Source: an uncultured Sphingobacteriaceae bacterium
GTDB taxonomy: Bacteria; Bacteroidota; Bacteroidia; Sphingobacteriales; Sphingobacteriaceae
Direction of reading: 5' to 3'
DNA length: 64,000 nt
Assembly: GCA_946480915.1 (NCBI GenBank)
Contig: CAMLLO010000006.1
Span: 116,408 to 180,407 of the forward strand
Of the stretch, positions 1 through 8,166 are shown piece by piece. The translations under genes were made by a program, and so were the position numbers. Each line of letters starts with the position of its first letter. Position 1 is the first letter of the stretch. The notes under the pieces were generated by a model. The model had not been told where the DNA came from. It ran no database searches and saw nothing but the letters and a program-made list of their open reading frames with translations.

Positions 1-243
1 GTATTTGGTCCTGAAATTGGCTTCCTGGTTAACGGGAAAACCAAGCAAGTTAGTGACGAACGCGGAAAAGAAAAGGTGAAAGATGATTTCAATCTTAATC
101 CTTTCAGATACGGGGCTTTTGGCCGTCTCGGCTATGATGATTTTGGTGTGTATGTAAAATATTATAACAATGATGTATTTGCTGATAACCAAGGGCCAAA
201 AGGCCTTAAAAACCTGAACTTTGGTGTTATGGTAGGTTTTTAA
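1..243 (+). CDS. Outer-membrane beta-barrel protein, C-terminal part (partial)
   Basis: An open frame enters from the left edge and ends at TAA 241-243, giving 80 residues. The sequence alternates polar and hydrophobic residues, has several aromatic residues, and ends in ...GVMVGF with a terminal Phe, the usual last strand of Bacteroidota outer-membrane barrels (OMP_b-brl type). Short loops such as YYNNDVF fit hairpins between strands. The start and most of the protein lie outside the window, so the precise family cannot be named. A hairpin terminator follows directly, so the gene is the last of its transcript. Confidence 0.6.
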   Translation, partial: VFGPEIGFLVNGKTKQVSDERGKEKVKDDFNLNPFRYGAFGRLGYDDFGVYVKYYNNDVFADNQGPKGLKNLNFGVMVGF

Positions 244-263
244 GCAATTAACGGTACCTATTT

Positions 264-294
264 AACCCTGTCTATAATTATAGCAGGGTTTTTT
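264..294 (+). terminator. Rho-independent terminator after the barrel gene
   Basis: AACCCTG (264-270) pairs with CAGGGTT (284-290) around the self-complementary CTATAATTATAG, with one bulged T; a T run follows at 289-294. Confidence 0.8.
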
Positions 295-331
295 ATTGAA
301 ATCACGCACATAAATTTTCTTAAGTTTGACC

Positions 332-1327
332 ATGTCCACGCAATCTTTTATTGAGCTTTCGGAAGTAAGCAAAAAATATCCAACCGATACGTTTGCCGGA
401 GTTCGTGAAGTAACGGCTTCAATAGATAAAGGAAAGGTTATTGCAATTGTAGGAGAAAGCGGAAGCGGAAAAAGTACTTTGCTTAAGCTGATTTATGGCT
501 TATTGTCTCCTGATCAGGGGTCGGTATTCTTTAAGGGAGAGCCTATTCTGGGGCCTGACGAAAAGCTGATTCCGGGCCATGACTCCATGAAAATGGTGAC
601 ACAGGATTTTAGTCTGAACACTTATGCTAAGGTGTACGACAACGTGGCTTCAATGCTTCCCAACACCAATCTTAAATATAAAGAAGAGAAGTCTTGGGAG
701 ATCATGAAGTTTTTAAGAATCGATCATCTTCATAATAAAAGAGTCTCTGATTTAAGTGGCGGAGAGCAACAAAGGGTGGCAATTGCTAGGGCGATTATTA
801 CAGAGCCCGAAGTGTTGTTAATGGATGAGCCATTCAGTCAGGTTGATACACCTTTAAAAACGCATCTGAGAGCCGACATAAAGCGACTTTCGCATGATCT
901 TGGCATAACAGTTATTCTTGTCTCTCATGACCCGGTAGATGGCCTTTCCCTTGCTGATCATATTATCGTTTTAAACAACGGTGAAATAGTAGAATCTGGT
1001 AGCCCTGAACAATTATATAATCATCCACAGGATGTATATACCTCCAGACTCTTGGCAGACTGTAATGTATTGACAAGATCGGAAGCCAGAAGCCTTGGTT
1101 TAAAAGCTGAGAAAGGTATCGTTGCTATATATCCGGAATGGGTGGATTTGAAGTGGAGCTGGAGCAGCAAAAATTTTATACTTATTGATTACTTTTTTAA
1201 AGGTGTTTATGAGGAACTGCTTTTGGAAAAAGATGGCGTACGGATCCGGGCAATTAACCGGAATATACATCTGTACAAAAAGGGCGCATCTGTTCCGGTA
1301 ATCCTGGAAAAGTTTATTGAATTTTAG
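332..1327 (+). CDS. ABC transporter ATP-binding protein
   Basis: A 331-residue ATPase subunit of an ABC importer or exporter. The nucleotide-binding domain fills about residues 5-235: Walker A GESGSGKST near residue 41, Q-loop VTQDF, signature LSGGEQQRVAIARA, Walker B VLLMDEP and H-loop SHD. About 95 further residues form a C-terminal region resembling the accessory domain of the polyamine/sulfate importer ATPases (PotA/CysA class), but it is not clear enough to give a substrate. ATG at 332 is preferred over the in-frame TTG at 326. No permease is adjacent: the next gene is ilvA, convergent and 2 bp away. Function beyond ATP-driven transport is unknown. Confidence 0.8.
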   Translation: MSTQSFIELSEVSKKYPTDTFAGVREVTASIDKGKVIAIVGESGSGKSTLLKLIYGLLSPDQGSVFFKGEPILGPDEKLIPGHDSMKMVTQDFSLNTYAKVYDNVASMLPNTNLKYKEEKSWEIMKFLRIDHLHNKRVSDLSGGEQQRVAIARAIITEPEVLLMDEPFSQVDTPLKTHLRADIKRLSHDLGITVILVSHDPVDGLSLADHIIVLNNGEIVESGSPEQLYNHPQDVYTSRLLADCNVLTRSEARSLGLKAEKGIVAIYPEWVDLKWSWSSKNFILIDYFFKGVYEELLLEKDGVRIRAINRNIHLYKKGASVPVILEKFIEF

Positions 1328-1329
1328 CT

Positions 1330-2574
1330 TTAAACCAGGTATTCAAATAAAGTAAGATCTTTATTAATTTCTTTGTATTTGAAGTTTAGTTCTTGCATTC
1401 TGCTAATTAAGGCTGCATAATCATGAGCCGCCTTGAGTTCAATTCCTACCAGGGCCGGACCGTATTCTTTTTGAATTTTCTTTATGAATTCAAATCGTGT
1501 GATATCATCATGCGGCCCCAGAACTTGGTTGACGAAAAGTTTCAATGCGCCCGGGCGTTGAGGGAAGCTGATCACGAAGTAATGTTTGAGTCCTTCATAC
1601 AATAATGAGAGCTCCTTTATTTCCTGCATGCGCTCAATGTCGTTGTTCCCTCCACTAAGAATACAAACTACTTTTTTTCCTTTAATCTGATCGGCACAAA
1701 GATCTAAAGCAGCTACAGACAATGCACCTGCTGGTTCGGCAACGATGGCATCTTCATTATATAGTTTTAAAATGGTAGTGCACACTTTGCCCTCTGGTAC
1801 GAGAAGAAGGTCGTCCAAAACCTGCTGGCAAATAGGAAAAGTTAATGCGCCGGCCCGCTTTACCGATGCCCCGTCTACAAAGCGATTTATTTCCTCTAAA
1901 GTAACCGGTGCTCCTTGCTCTAAGGCTTTTGACATCGAGGGCGCCCCTTCTGGTTCAACGCCGATTATTTTGATTAACGGGTTTGTGTTTTTGATATAAA
2001 ACCCGGCTCCTGCGGATAAACCTCCACCTCCAATAGGTATGATTACAACATCAGTATCAGGCAGATCTTCGAGGATTTCTACTCCGACAGTGCCCTGGCC
2101 TTCGATTATTTTATAATTGTCAAAAGGTGGAATAAAGGTCATGCTATTAGCCTCTGTATAGGCAAGAGCTTCTTTCAGACAGTCGTCGAAAGTGTCTCCA
2201 ATCAGAATGATTTCAACCAGGCCGTCGCCAAACATGCGGGTCTGACTTATTTTCTGTTTTGGGGTGATTTCCGGCATGAAAATAACTCCCCTCGCATTCA
2301 ATTTCTTGCATGAGAATGCCACTCCCTGAGCATGATTGCCCGCGCTCGCACAAACCACACCATTTCGCAATTGCTCTTTGCTTAACTGACTGATCATGTT
2401 ATATGCACCACGTAATTTGTAGGAACGCACCACCTGTAAATCTTCACGCTTAAGATAAATTTCACATGAATACTTTTCGGAAAGTCCGGCATTATAAATG
2501 AGAGGAGTACGTTTTATAACAGATTGCAATCGCTCTAAAGCTGCTACAGAGTCTAGGTTGTTGTCAAAATTCAT
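1330..2574 (-). CDS. ilvA: Threonine ammonia-lyase (threonine dehydratase), biosynthetic
   Basis: PLP enzyme that deaminates threonine to 2-oxobutyrate, the first dedicated step of isoleucine synthesis. The PLP lysine is Lys53 in SYKLRGAYN; the phosphate-binding glycine loop is IGGGGLSAG and a second motif is LSGGNND. At 414 residues it is shorter than E. coli IlvA (514) and has a single ACT-like C-terminal regulatory region (from about residue 330, starting HYFVISFPQRPGAL), as in the Bacillus/Corynebacterium form. It lies apart from the main ilv/leu block, separated from leuB by a methyltransferase and a toxin-antitoxin pair, but on the same strand. Start is the ATG giving MNFDNNL. Confidence 0.93.
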   Translation of the reverse strand: MNFDNNLDSVAALERLQSVIKRTPLIYNAGLSEKYSCEIYLKREDLQVVRSYKLRGAYNMISQLSKEQLRNGVVCASAGNHAQGVAFSCKKLNARGVIFMPEITPKQKISQTRMFGDGLVEIILIGDTFDDCLKEALAYTEANSMTFIPPFDNYKIIEGQGTVGVEILEDLPDTDVVIIPIGGGGLSAGAGFYIKNTNPLIKIIGVEPEGAPSMSKALEQGAPVTLEEINRFVDGASVKRAGALTFPICQQVLDDLLLVPEGKVCTTILKLYNEDAIVAEPAGALSVAALDLCADQIKGKKVVCILSGGNNDIERMQEIKELSLLYEGLKHYFVISFPQRPGALKLFVNQVLGPHDDITRFEFIKKIQKEYGPALVGIELKAAHDYAALISRMQELNFKYKEINKDLTLFEYLV

Positions 2575-2643
2575 AGTGCGAACTGTCTGTTTTAATAAAG
2601 ATAGTGCATTAAAACTGCCTGAATAAACTGCAGGTTCCGATAA

Positions 2644-3006
2644 TTAGCCGGGTTCTTCAAAAACTTTTTTCAAGATAAGTTTAACTTGCTCTTTGAACGT
2701 AGGCAGTTTATATGATGCGATATCCCAAATAACCTCAAAGTCAATTCCAAAATATTCGTGGGCTATAATATTTCTGGTACTTTTGATCTGCTTCCATTCA
2801 ATGTCAGGAAATTCTGCTTTCAAGGTGTCACTTATATTAGAGGTCGCTTCACCAATAATCTGAATTTGCATTAACGTGGCATTCCGGATTAGTGAACTGT
2901 CCGAAAATGTATTATGGTCAAGGTTAGTTAAATAAGATTCTATTTCAGAGATAGCCTCCAATATATGTAGAAGTCTTATTTTATCACTCATAATGCTATT
3001 TCTCAT
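2644..3006 (-). CDS. hepT: HepT-like HEPN toxin (DUF86 ribonuclease)
   Basis: A 120-residue all-helical HEPN-domain protein. The diagnostic RX4HXY motif is present as Arg78-NIIA-His83-Glu-Tyr85; in the characterised family Arg/His form the RNase site and the Tyr is AMPylated by the partner antitoxin. It overlaps the end of the upstream nucleotidyltransferase by 11 bp, the standard two-gene HEPN-MNT arrangement. A second ATG lies five codons in. The pair sits between ilvA and the leu operon, a typical small accessory insertion. Confidence is high for family; activity as a toxin is inferred. Confidence 0.88.
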   Translation of the reverse strand: MRNSIMSDKIRLLHILEAISEIESYLTNLDHNTFSDSSLIRNATLMQIQIIGEATSNISDTLKAEFPDIEWKQIKSTRNIIAHEYFGIDFEVIWDIASYKLPTFKEQVKLILKKVFEEPG

Positions 3007-3289
3007 AGATGAGTTTTTTTTCTTTTTCTATATAAGGAGCAACATGCTTTGATAGGCCTCTCGACGATACGATATCAACTTTTTTATTAAGTTTCTCTTC
3101 CAACTCATCTCGCATTTGGAAATAGCTCCAGCCGATTCTTTGCGAATAGTCTAATTCAACTAATATATCTATATCACTATTTGTATCTGCTTCGTTTCTT
3201 GAATAAGAACCAAATAAATAAGCTTTAATTACCGGTTGGGAGGTAAAATAGTCTTTTATTAAATCTAATTCGGTATTACTTAATCGCAT
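2996..3289 (-). CDS. mntA: MntA-like minimal nucleotidyltransferase antitoxin
   Basis: A 97-residue minimal nucleotidyltransferase. The catalytic GSX10DXD motif is complete: Gly27-Ser28 ... Asp39-Ile-Asp41, followed by ILVEL. In the characterised system this enzyme adds AMP groups to the HEPN toxin tyrosine and silences it. It is first in the two-gene unit and overlaps hepT. A -7-like box (CAAATGTA on the top strand, 3297-3304) lies just upstream, but no matching -33 box is seen, so the promoter is uncertain. Confidence 0.88.
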   Translation of the reverse strand: MRLSNTELDLIKDYFTSQPVIKAYLFGSYSRNEADTNSDIDILVELDYSQRIGWSYFQMRDELEEKLNKKVDIVSSRGLSKHVAPYIEKEKKLIYEK

Positions 3290-3654
3290 AGCTTAACAAA
3301 TGTAAATAGAAATAAGACAGTAGAAAAACTTCAATAAGTGTTATATCTAAACAAGTCTCTCTTAATTTTCAATGATGGTTTCAAGTTTCCTAGTATTAAA
3401 AATGGTTTATAGTCATGATGTAATAAATCTCGCCATTTCGTATAATAGTTGATTCCTTGAAACTGATTTGTGACCTTCCAACTTCTCTCTTTAACCAGAA
3501 GAATGTATTTGTTGTTTTGTTCAATACAATTCTGCAACTTGTGCCTAATATACCTTTTTATGGAGAAAATATATTTGCCTGAAATCTCAAATCTCTTTCA
3601 TGTTTAAATATGTTTAGTGATCTGATGACTTCGAGTCGTCATATCACTAAACCA
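3290..3654. other. Gene-free stretch between the TA pair and the methyltransferase
   Basis: No convincing gene. A 68-codon minus-strand frame (3331-3537) opens only with TTG, matches nothing I recognise, and is AT-rich; it may be a decayed fragment. The notable element is the hairpin at 3617-3647, listed separately. Confidence 0.5.
3617..3647 (-). terminator. Hairpin with 15-nt core shared with 58123-58151
   Basis: GTGATCTG (3617-3624) and CATATCAC (3640-3647) pair around the core ATGACTTCGAGTCGT, giving an almost continuous 14-pair stem with a TCG loop, one mismatch and one G-T pair. It lies 8 bp past the stop of the minus-strand methyltransferase, so it probably ends or stabilises that transcript, although no long T run follows. 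Confidence 0.55.
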
Positions 3655-4446
3655 CTAATGATTTATTGTCCCCCTTACTTCTTTCAATTTCATCACCATC
3701 ATTTCAGCATCTGTTTCAATCCACCGATTATATTCTTCGATAGCCTTTAGTCTGTCATTTTCATCCAAATAACCTTCTTCAACCATTTGAGTTGAACCTG
3801 CTACTTTCGACCAGATACCAATTTTAGAATGAAAGTTATCATCACATTTTTTATAAGCCTCATCCGAGTTAAGCACCTCAATAGAAACAAAGCCAGCCTC
3901 ATTTAAATAATCAGGCAGATCCTCTGCAATCTGATTGTTCATCCCTGCGTCTGCCCGCCATCTTAAGAAAGTTGCGTAAAATCTCTGCATGCTTTCCGGC
4001 GGCGAAGGTTTCCATTCAAGATTTTCATGATTGTAATCTAAAATAGAAAGTTGACCGCCAGGCTTCAACATACTTTTCAACTTTATTAATGCTTCTCTCG
4101 GAGTGCTTAGCCATTGCAAAGTTCTTGCTGATACGATTAGATCGAACTTTTCTTCTGGTTCATAGTCGAAAAGGTCGGCATGGATAAGCTCCAGGTTTGA
4201 AACTGCTTTATAGGTTTCCTTTCCACTAATAATGAAAGCTACAGTATTGTCGATGCCGGTTACATGGCCGGCCGGCCCGACTCTTTCAGCAATCCCTTTT
4301 GAAATAGCGCCAGTGCCGCATCCAACGTCGAGTACTTTTAATCCTTCTTTTAAGATCGGAACCAAGGTTCTGTAATCTTTTTCGAGTGATCTGTTGTCGA
4401 AGATTTTGTTGGCATTCTGCCCGTCTCGTTTGATTTCTTTATTCAT
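3655..4446 (-). CDS. Class I SAM-dependent methyltransferase
   Basis: 263 residues with a Rossmann-type methyltransferase fold. Motif I is VLDVGCGTGAIS (about residues 38-49), followed by the acidic residue of the second strand (GIDN) and the post-I motif ADLFDY; the segment GGQLSILDYNHE corresponds to the fifth strand region. The C-terminal third (PDYLNEAGF, then a helical tail) is typical of UbiE/trans-aconitate-like small-molecule methyltransferases. The substrate cannot be read from sequence. It stands alone downstream of the leuB terminator and has a strong palindrome just before its start, which suggests its own control. Confidence 0.8.
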   Translation of the reverse strand: MNKEIKRDGQNANKIFDNRSLEKDYRTLVPILKEGLKVLDVGCGTGAISKGIAERVGPAGHVTGIDNTVAFIISGKETYKAVSNLELIHADLFDYEPEEKFDLIVSARTLQWLSTPREALIKLKSMLKPGGQLSILDYNHENLEWKPSPPESMQRFYATFLRWRADAGMNNQIAEDLPDYLNEAGFVSIEVLNSDEAYKKCDDNFHSKIGIWSKVAGSTQMVEEGYLDENDRLKAIEEYNRWIETDAEMMVMKLKEVRGTINH

Positions 4447-4470
4447 GATGTTAGATTTAAAGACTACGGT

Positions 4471-4503
4471 AACGCAAACAGCGTTCTGAACGCTGTCTGC
4501 GTT
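4471..4503. promoter_or_regulatory. 33-nt near-perfect palindrome upstream of the methyltransferase
   Basis: AACGCA-A-ACAGCGTTC-T-GAACGCTGT-C-TGCGTT: two 16-nt arms with one mismatch around a single central base, ending 25 bp before the methyltransferase start. It could be an operator for a dimeric regulator or a DNA cruciform/RNA hairpin after leuB. Confidence 0.55.
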
Positions 4504-4516
4504 TCTTCTTAAAACG

Positions 4517-4545
4517 CAAAAACCCGCTATTGAGAAATAGCGGGT
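4517..4545 (-). terminator. Terminator of the leu/ilv block after leuB
   Basis: On the minus strand ACCCGCTATT pairs with AATAGCGGGT (4522-4531 with 4536-4545; 10-bp stem, 4-nt loop), followed by TTTTTG. It sits 25 bp past the leuB stop. Confidence 0.9.
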
Positions 4546-4569
4546 CTGTTATTTCTGTTTTATGAAATA

Positions 4570-5631
4570 TTAGATGTTGCTTGCCAGCCAGTCACCAACT
4601 TCACTGGTTTTGTAGGCTTTACCTTCTTTTCCGGCAATGTCTTCAGTAACGATACCTTCCGCTAAAGATTTATTAACAACTGCTCTAATCAATTCAGCCT
4701 CATCTTTTAATCCAAACGCATCTTCAAACATCATGGCTGCTGATAAAACAGTGGCTAATGGGTTCGCAATGTCTTTGCCTGCTGCCTGAGGATATGAACC
4801 ATGAATTGGCTCATATAATGAGGTATGAATGCCTTTAGATGCAGACGGCATTAATCCCATTGAACCAGAAATTACCGATGCCTCATCAGTTAAAATATCA
4901 CCAAATAAATTTTCAGTAATGATTACATCATAAGAGCTTGGCCATTGAACCAAACGCATCGCAACTGCATCAACAAATTCGTAACTTACTTCAACTTCAG
5001 GGAAATCTTTTTCCATATTCTGAACCGTTTCTCTCCATAAACGAGAGCTTTCAAGAACATTCGCTTTGTCTACGCAACAAAGTTTTTTGCCACGAGTCAT
5101 GGCCAGTTCGAAACCAAGTTTTGCAAGACGCTGGATCTCTGCTCTTGTGTAAGTACAGGTATCAAAAGCTGTATTTCCGTCATCTTTTCTGCCACGCTCA
5201 CCAAAGTAAATACCTCCAGTTAATTCACGTAAAATGATTAGATCGGTACCCTCTATACGCTCCCTTTTTAGAGGTGAGTTATCAATCAGGGAAGGGAAAG
5301 TGAAAGTAGGACGAACATTGGCAAATAAGCCTAATTTCTGACGCATTTTAAGCAATCCCTGCTCAGGACGCACTGTAGCTTTCGGGTCATTGTCATACTT
5401 TGGATGTCCGATAGCTCCGAACAACACAGCATCCGCAGCCATACATACTTCATGAGTTGAGTCTGGATAAGGCTCGCCAACTGCGTCAATAGCCGCTGCT
5501 CCGGTTAGGGCAGAGGTCCAGCTAACTTCATGACCAAATTTCTTTGATACAGCATCTACTACTTTTACTGCCTGATCGATTACTTCAGGTCCAATTCCAT
5601 CTCCTGCAAGAAGGGCGATATTTAATTTCAT
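4570..5631 (-). CDS. leuB: 3-isopropylmalate dehydrogenase
   Basis: Oxidises and decarboxylates 3-isopropylmalate with NAD+ in leucine synthesis; the same enzyme can serve 3-methylmalate from the citramalate route. 353 residues, normal family length. Visible motifs: N-terminal GDGIGPEV, the substrate-binding arginines in RPTF and RELTGGIYFG, and the metal-binding ENLFGDILTDEA segment. The start is taken at ATG 5631 (MKLNIALLAGDG); the open frame continues upstream to 5775, but those 48 codons come from a low-complexity intergenic word repeat. Last gene of the block; a strong terminator follows. Confidence 0.96.
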   Translation of the reverse strand: MKLNIALLAGDGIGPEVIDQAVKVVDAVSKKFGHEVSWTSALTGAAAIDAVGEPYPDSTHEVCMAADAVLFGAIGHPKYDNDPKATVRPEQGLLKMRQKLGLFANVRPTFTFPSLIDNSPLKRERIEGTDLIILRELTGGIYFGERGRKDDGNTAFDTCTYTRAEIQRLAKLGFELAMTRGKKLCCVDKANVLESSRLWRETVQNMEKDFPEVEVSYEFVDAVAMRLVQWPSSYDVIITENLFGDILTDEASVISGSMGLMPSASKGIHTSLYEPIHGSYPQAAGKDIANPLATVLSAAMMFEDAFGLKDEAELIRAVVNKSLAEGIVTEDIAGKEGKAYKTSEVGDWLASNI

Positions 5632-5654
5632 TTGTTTGTGATTATTTACTTTTT

Positions 5655-5732
5655 TTATTTCTATATCAAATCTAAATACTTTATACTCAGTACTTGAAAC
5701 TCTGTACTCAATACTCTCTACTTGATACTCTC
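5655..5732. repeat. Low-complexity TACTTGATACT-type word repeat in the cimA-leuB gap
   Basis: Several imperfect copies of a short word (GTACTTGAAACT, GTACTCAATACT, CTACTTGATACT). It resembles the duplicated spacers around 7969-8165 and 19870-20085. Confidence 0.6.
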
Positions 5733-7250
5733 TTATATTATATTCAACATCTTCTGCGTCGCCTTTATCGCGCATACCGTTTGGTCCGAGTCGAGACCAC
5801 GCGTTTTAAACGTCTTTTCGTCCTTCTCCCAGGTGATCACGGTTTCGCATAGTGCATCAGAGCTGCTGCCCGGAGCTATTCTCACTGCGTAATCAACAAG
5901 TTTGGGCAAGCATGTTTCCAGCTTTGCATAAACTTTCGTTAAAGCTTTCATAAAAGCATCGAACTGTCCGTCTCCCTGAGCATGTTCCTCATAAACAGTT
6001 CCTTCAATGCATACCGATATTGTTGCCGAAGGTCTTAATCCTTTTGAATGGGTTAAAACATACGATTCTACTCTTATTTTCTCTTCGTAAAGATTACTAT
6101 CTAATACATCTGAAATTATATAAGGTAAATCCTCTTTGGTTACAGTTTCTTTTCTGTCTCCTAATTCTATAACCCGCTGAGTCACTTTTTTAAGATCTTC
6201 GTCATTCAACTTTAAGCCAAGTTCCTGAAGGTTTTTTTCAATATTGGCTTTGCCAGATGTTTTTCCTAAGGCATATTTACGCCTTCTTCCAAAACGTTCA
6301 GGTAGCAGGTCATTGAAATACAGGTTGTTCTTATTGTCGCCATCAGCATGGATGCCTGCAGTTTGGGTGAAGACATACTCGCCGACAATTGGCTTATTTG
6401 AAGGGATTCTTACCCCCGAAAATGTTTCAACCAGTTTACTTACCTTATAGATTGAAGTTTCCTTAAGGGCGATTTCCGTTTCGGGTAAAAAGTCGTTAAT
6501 AACAGCAATTGCACTGGCCATCGGAGCATTCCCTGCTCTTTCACCCATTCCGTTTACGGTTAGATGCAGACCGTTTATCCCTGCTTTAACAGCTTCAAGG
6601 ACATTTGCGGTGCCCAAATCGTAATCGTTATGTGCATGGAAATCAAAGTGAATGTGTGGATACTTTGATGTCAGCTGAGAGATATAGCTATACGTCTCTG
6701 AAGGAATTAAAATCCCTAAGGTATCCGGCAATAGAATGCGTTCTACTGGCTGCGTGGATAAAAACTCGAGATATTCTAACGTATATTCCGGAGAATTGCG
6801 CATCCCATTGCTCCAATCTTCGAGGTAAACATTGGTTGCGATATTCTCAAACCGCGCAGATTCAATAGCTTTTGCAACTTCTGAAAAATGCTGTTCAGGA
6901 GTCTTCTTGAGCTGATGAGTTAAATGATTCAGCGATCCCTTGGTTAAAAGATTTTGAACCCTAACACCAGCCTTCTTCATCCATTCAATAGAAACGCCAT
7001 TGTCTACGAATGACAGGACTTCTATAGCATCGATGTGTCCGTTAGCTTTGGCCCATTCCGTGATTGCTTTAACCGCTTCAAATTCACCAGCCGAAACACG
7101 GGCGGATGCAATTTCGACCCTGTCTACAAGAAGTTCTTCAAGTAGAAGTTGTGAAATTGTCAGCTTTTCCGAAATCGAAAAAGACACACCCGAAGTTTGC
7201 TCTCCATCCCGAAGAGTGGTGTCCATGATCTCTATTTTCCGTCGTTCCAT
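5733..7250 (-). CDS. cimA: (R)-citramalate synthase, CimA type
   Basis: A LeuA-family aldol condensing enzyme of 505 residues. The N-terminal TIM barrel opens with [17 protein letters not shown] and carries the metal-binding HAHNDYD and NGMGERAGN motifs; the C-terminal ~120 residues are the LeuA allosteric domain. From memory of the Leptospira CimA sequence it shares the distinctive segments VDRVEIASARVS, LLTKGSL and VYLEDWSNG, and the C-terminal FKT.G...DQTV motif, which separates it from the true LeuA at 9743-11251. CimA joins pyruvate and acetyl-CoA to citramalate, which LeuCD and LeuB turn into 2-oxobutyrate for isoleucine. A second isopropylmalate synthase role cannot be excluded. Confidence 0.8.
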   Translation of the reverse strand: MERRKIEIMDTTLRDGEQTSGVSFSISEKLTISQLLLEELLVDRVEIASARVSAGEFEAVKAITEWAKANGHIDAIEVLSFVDNGVSIEWMKKAGVRVQNLLTKGSLNHLTHQLKKTPEQHFSEVAKAIESARFENIATNVYLEDWSNGMRNSPEYTLEYLEFLSTQPVERILLPDTLGILIPSETYSYISQLTSKYPHIHFDFHAHNDYDLGTANVLEAVKAGINGLHLTVNGMGERAGNAPMASAIAVINDFLPETEIALKETSIYKVSKLVETFSGVRIPSNKPIVGEYVFTQTAGIHADGDNKNNLYFNDLLPERFGRRRKYALGKTSGKANIEKNLQELGLKLNDEDLKKVTQRVIELGDRKETVTKEDLPYIISDVLDSNLYEEKIRVESYVLTHSKGLRPSATISVCIEGTVYEEHAQGDGQFDAFMKALTKVYAKLETCLPKLVDYAVRIAPGSSSDALCETVITWEKDEKTFKTRGLDSDQTVCAIKATQKMLNII

Positions 7251-7292
7251 ATATGGGTGATTTCACCGATGACAATGATTACACCCATTAAA

Positions 7293-7315
7293 GGGATTAC
7301 AATCTGTGTAATCCC
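7293..7315. promoter_or_regulatory. Inverted repeat in the leuD-cimA gap
   Basis: GGGATTACA (7293-7301) and TGTAATCCC (7307-7315), a perfect 9-bp inverted repeat with a 5-nt loop. No T run follows on the minus strand, so it is more likely an RNA-processing or attenuation hairpin than a terminator. Confidence 0.45.
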
Positions 7316-7341
7316 CTTATTCAGCGTAATCATTTATTTAA

Positions 7342-7938
7342 TTAAAGTGGAAGCTCTTGTGCAAATTGTTCGATCTCAGGTTTCATGCTTTGTAAATAGT
7401 CGATATCATCGAAACCATTTTGCATGTTATCTTTTTTGTAAACACTGATATCAAAACTCTCTTTCTCACCGGTCGAAAGCAAAGTGATTGTTTGCTCTGG
7501 AAGGTTTATTTCCAGCTCAGTTTTAGGATCAGCGAAAACTGCGGTAAAGATCTTTTCTAAAAATTCAGGACTTACCTGTACGGGTAATACTCCTATATTC
7601 AGACAGTTGTTTTTAAAGATATCCGCAAAGAAGCTGGATACTACTGCTCTGAAGCCATAATCGTAAACTGCCCATGCAGCGTGCTCTCTTGATGACCCTG
7701 AACCGAAGTTTTTTCCACCAACTAAAATTTTGCCGGAATACGTAGAATCGTTTAAAACGAAATCTGCTTTTGGAGTATTATCTGGATTGTATCTCCAGTC
7801 GCGGAATAAGTTATCGCCAAAGCCAACACGTTCGGTTGCTTTTAAGAAACGTGCTGGTATTATTTGGTCAGTATCCACATTCTCGATCGGAAGAGGAACT
7901 GCTGTGCTGGTAAGTATGTTAAATTTATCGTAAGCCAT
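7342..7938 (-). CDS. leuD: 3-isopropylmalate dehydratase small subunit
   Basis: 198 residues, usual length. LeuD forms the swivelling domain of isopropylmalate isomerase together with LeuC. The hallmark block GKNFGSGSSREHAAW is complete near residue 75, preceded by VDTDQIIPARFL and followed by SFFADIFKNN, where the substrate-binding residues lie. Its partner leuC is upstream in the same operon, separated by a 228-bp spacer made largely of a tandem duplication. The enzyme probably also isomerises citramalate made by CimA. Confidence 0.96.
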   Translation of the reverse strand: MAYDKFNILTSTAVPLPIENVDTDQIIPARFLKATERVGFGDNLFRDWRYNPDNTPKADFVLNDSTYSGKILVGGKNFGSGSSREHAAWAVYDYGFRAVVSSFFADIFKNNCLNIGVLPVQVSPEFLEKIFTAVFADPKTELEINLPEQTITLLSTGEKESFDISVYKKDNMQNGFDDIDYLQSMKPEIEQFAQELPL

Positions 7939-7968
7939 TTTTATCGTATAAAGTATTTAGTATCAAGA

Positions 7969-8165
7969 TTGAGATCCAAGAATTAGAGGCGGGAGTCAAG
8001 ATAAAGCACCTAAGTTTTATGTCCTTGTCTTGGTTCTTGTGTCTTTACTCTTTTGTCTTTAAACCTGGATTGAGAGTCAAGAATTAAGAGTCAGGAGTCA
8101 AGATAAAGCAGCACCTAAGTTTTATGCCTTGTCTTGGTTCCTGTGTCTTTACTCTTTTGTCTTTA
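7969..8165. repeat. Tandem duplication (~95 bp x 2) in the leuC-leuD spacer
   Basis: Copy one (about 7969-8062) and copy two (about 8069-8165) both run from GATTGAGA through AGTCAAGATAAAGCA and CCTAAGTTTTATG to ACTCTTTTGTCTTTAA, with a few substitutions and a small insertion. Both are themselves built of TTGACTC/TCTTGACT-like words. Confidence 0.85.
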
Positions 8166-8166
8166 A

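Noticed and set aside
321..328. TAAGTTTG as a -7 promoter box for the ABC gene
   Set aside because: It ends 3 bp before the ATG, so transcription would begin inside the coding region, and no -33 box fits.
3331..3537. 68-residue minus-strand ORF
   Set aside because: Only a TTG start, no recognised motif, AT-rich spacer location.
5632..5775. Longer LeuB N-terminus (48 extra residues)
   Set aside because: The extension is coded by a low-complexity spacer repeat and overlaps cimA; family N-termini begin at MKLNIALLAGDG.
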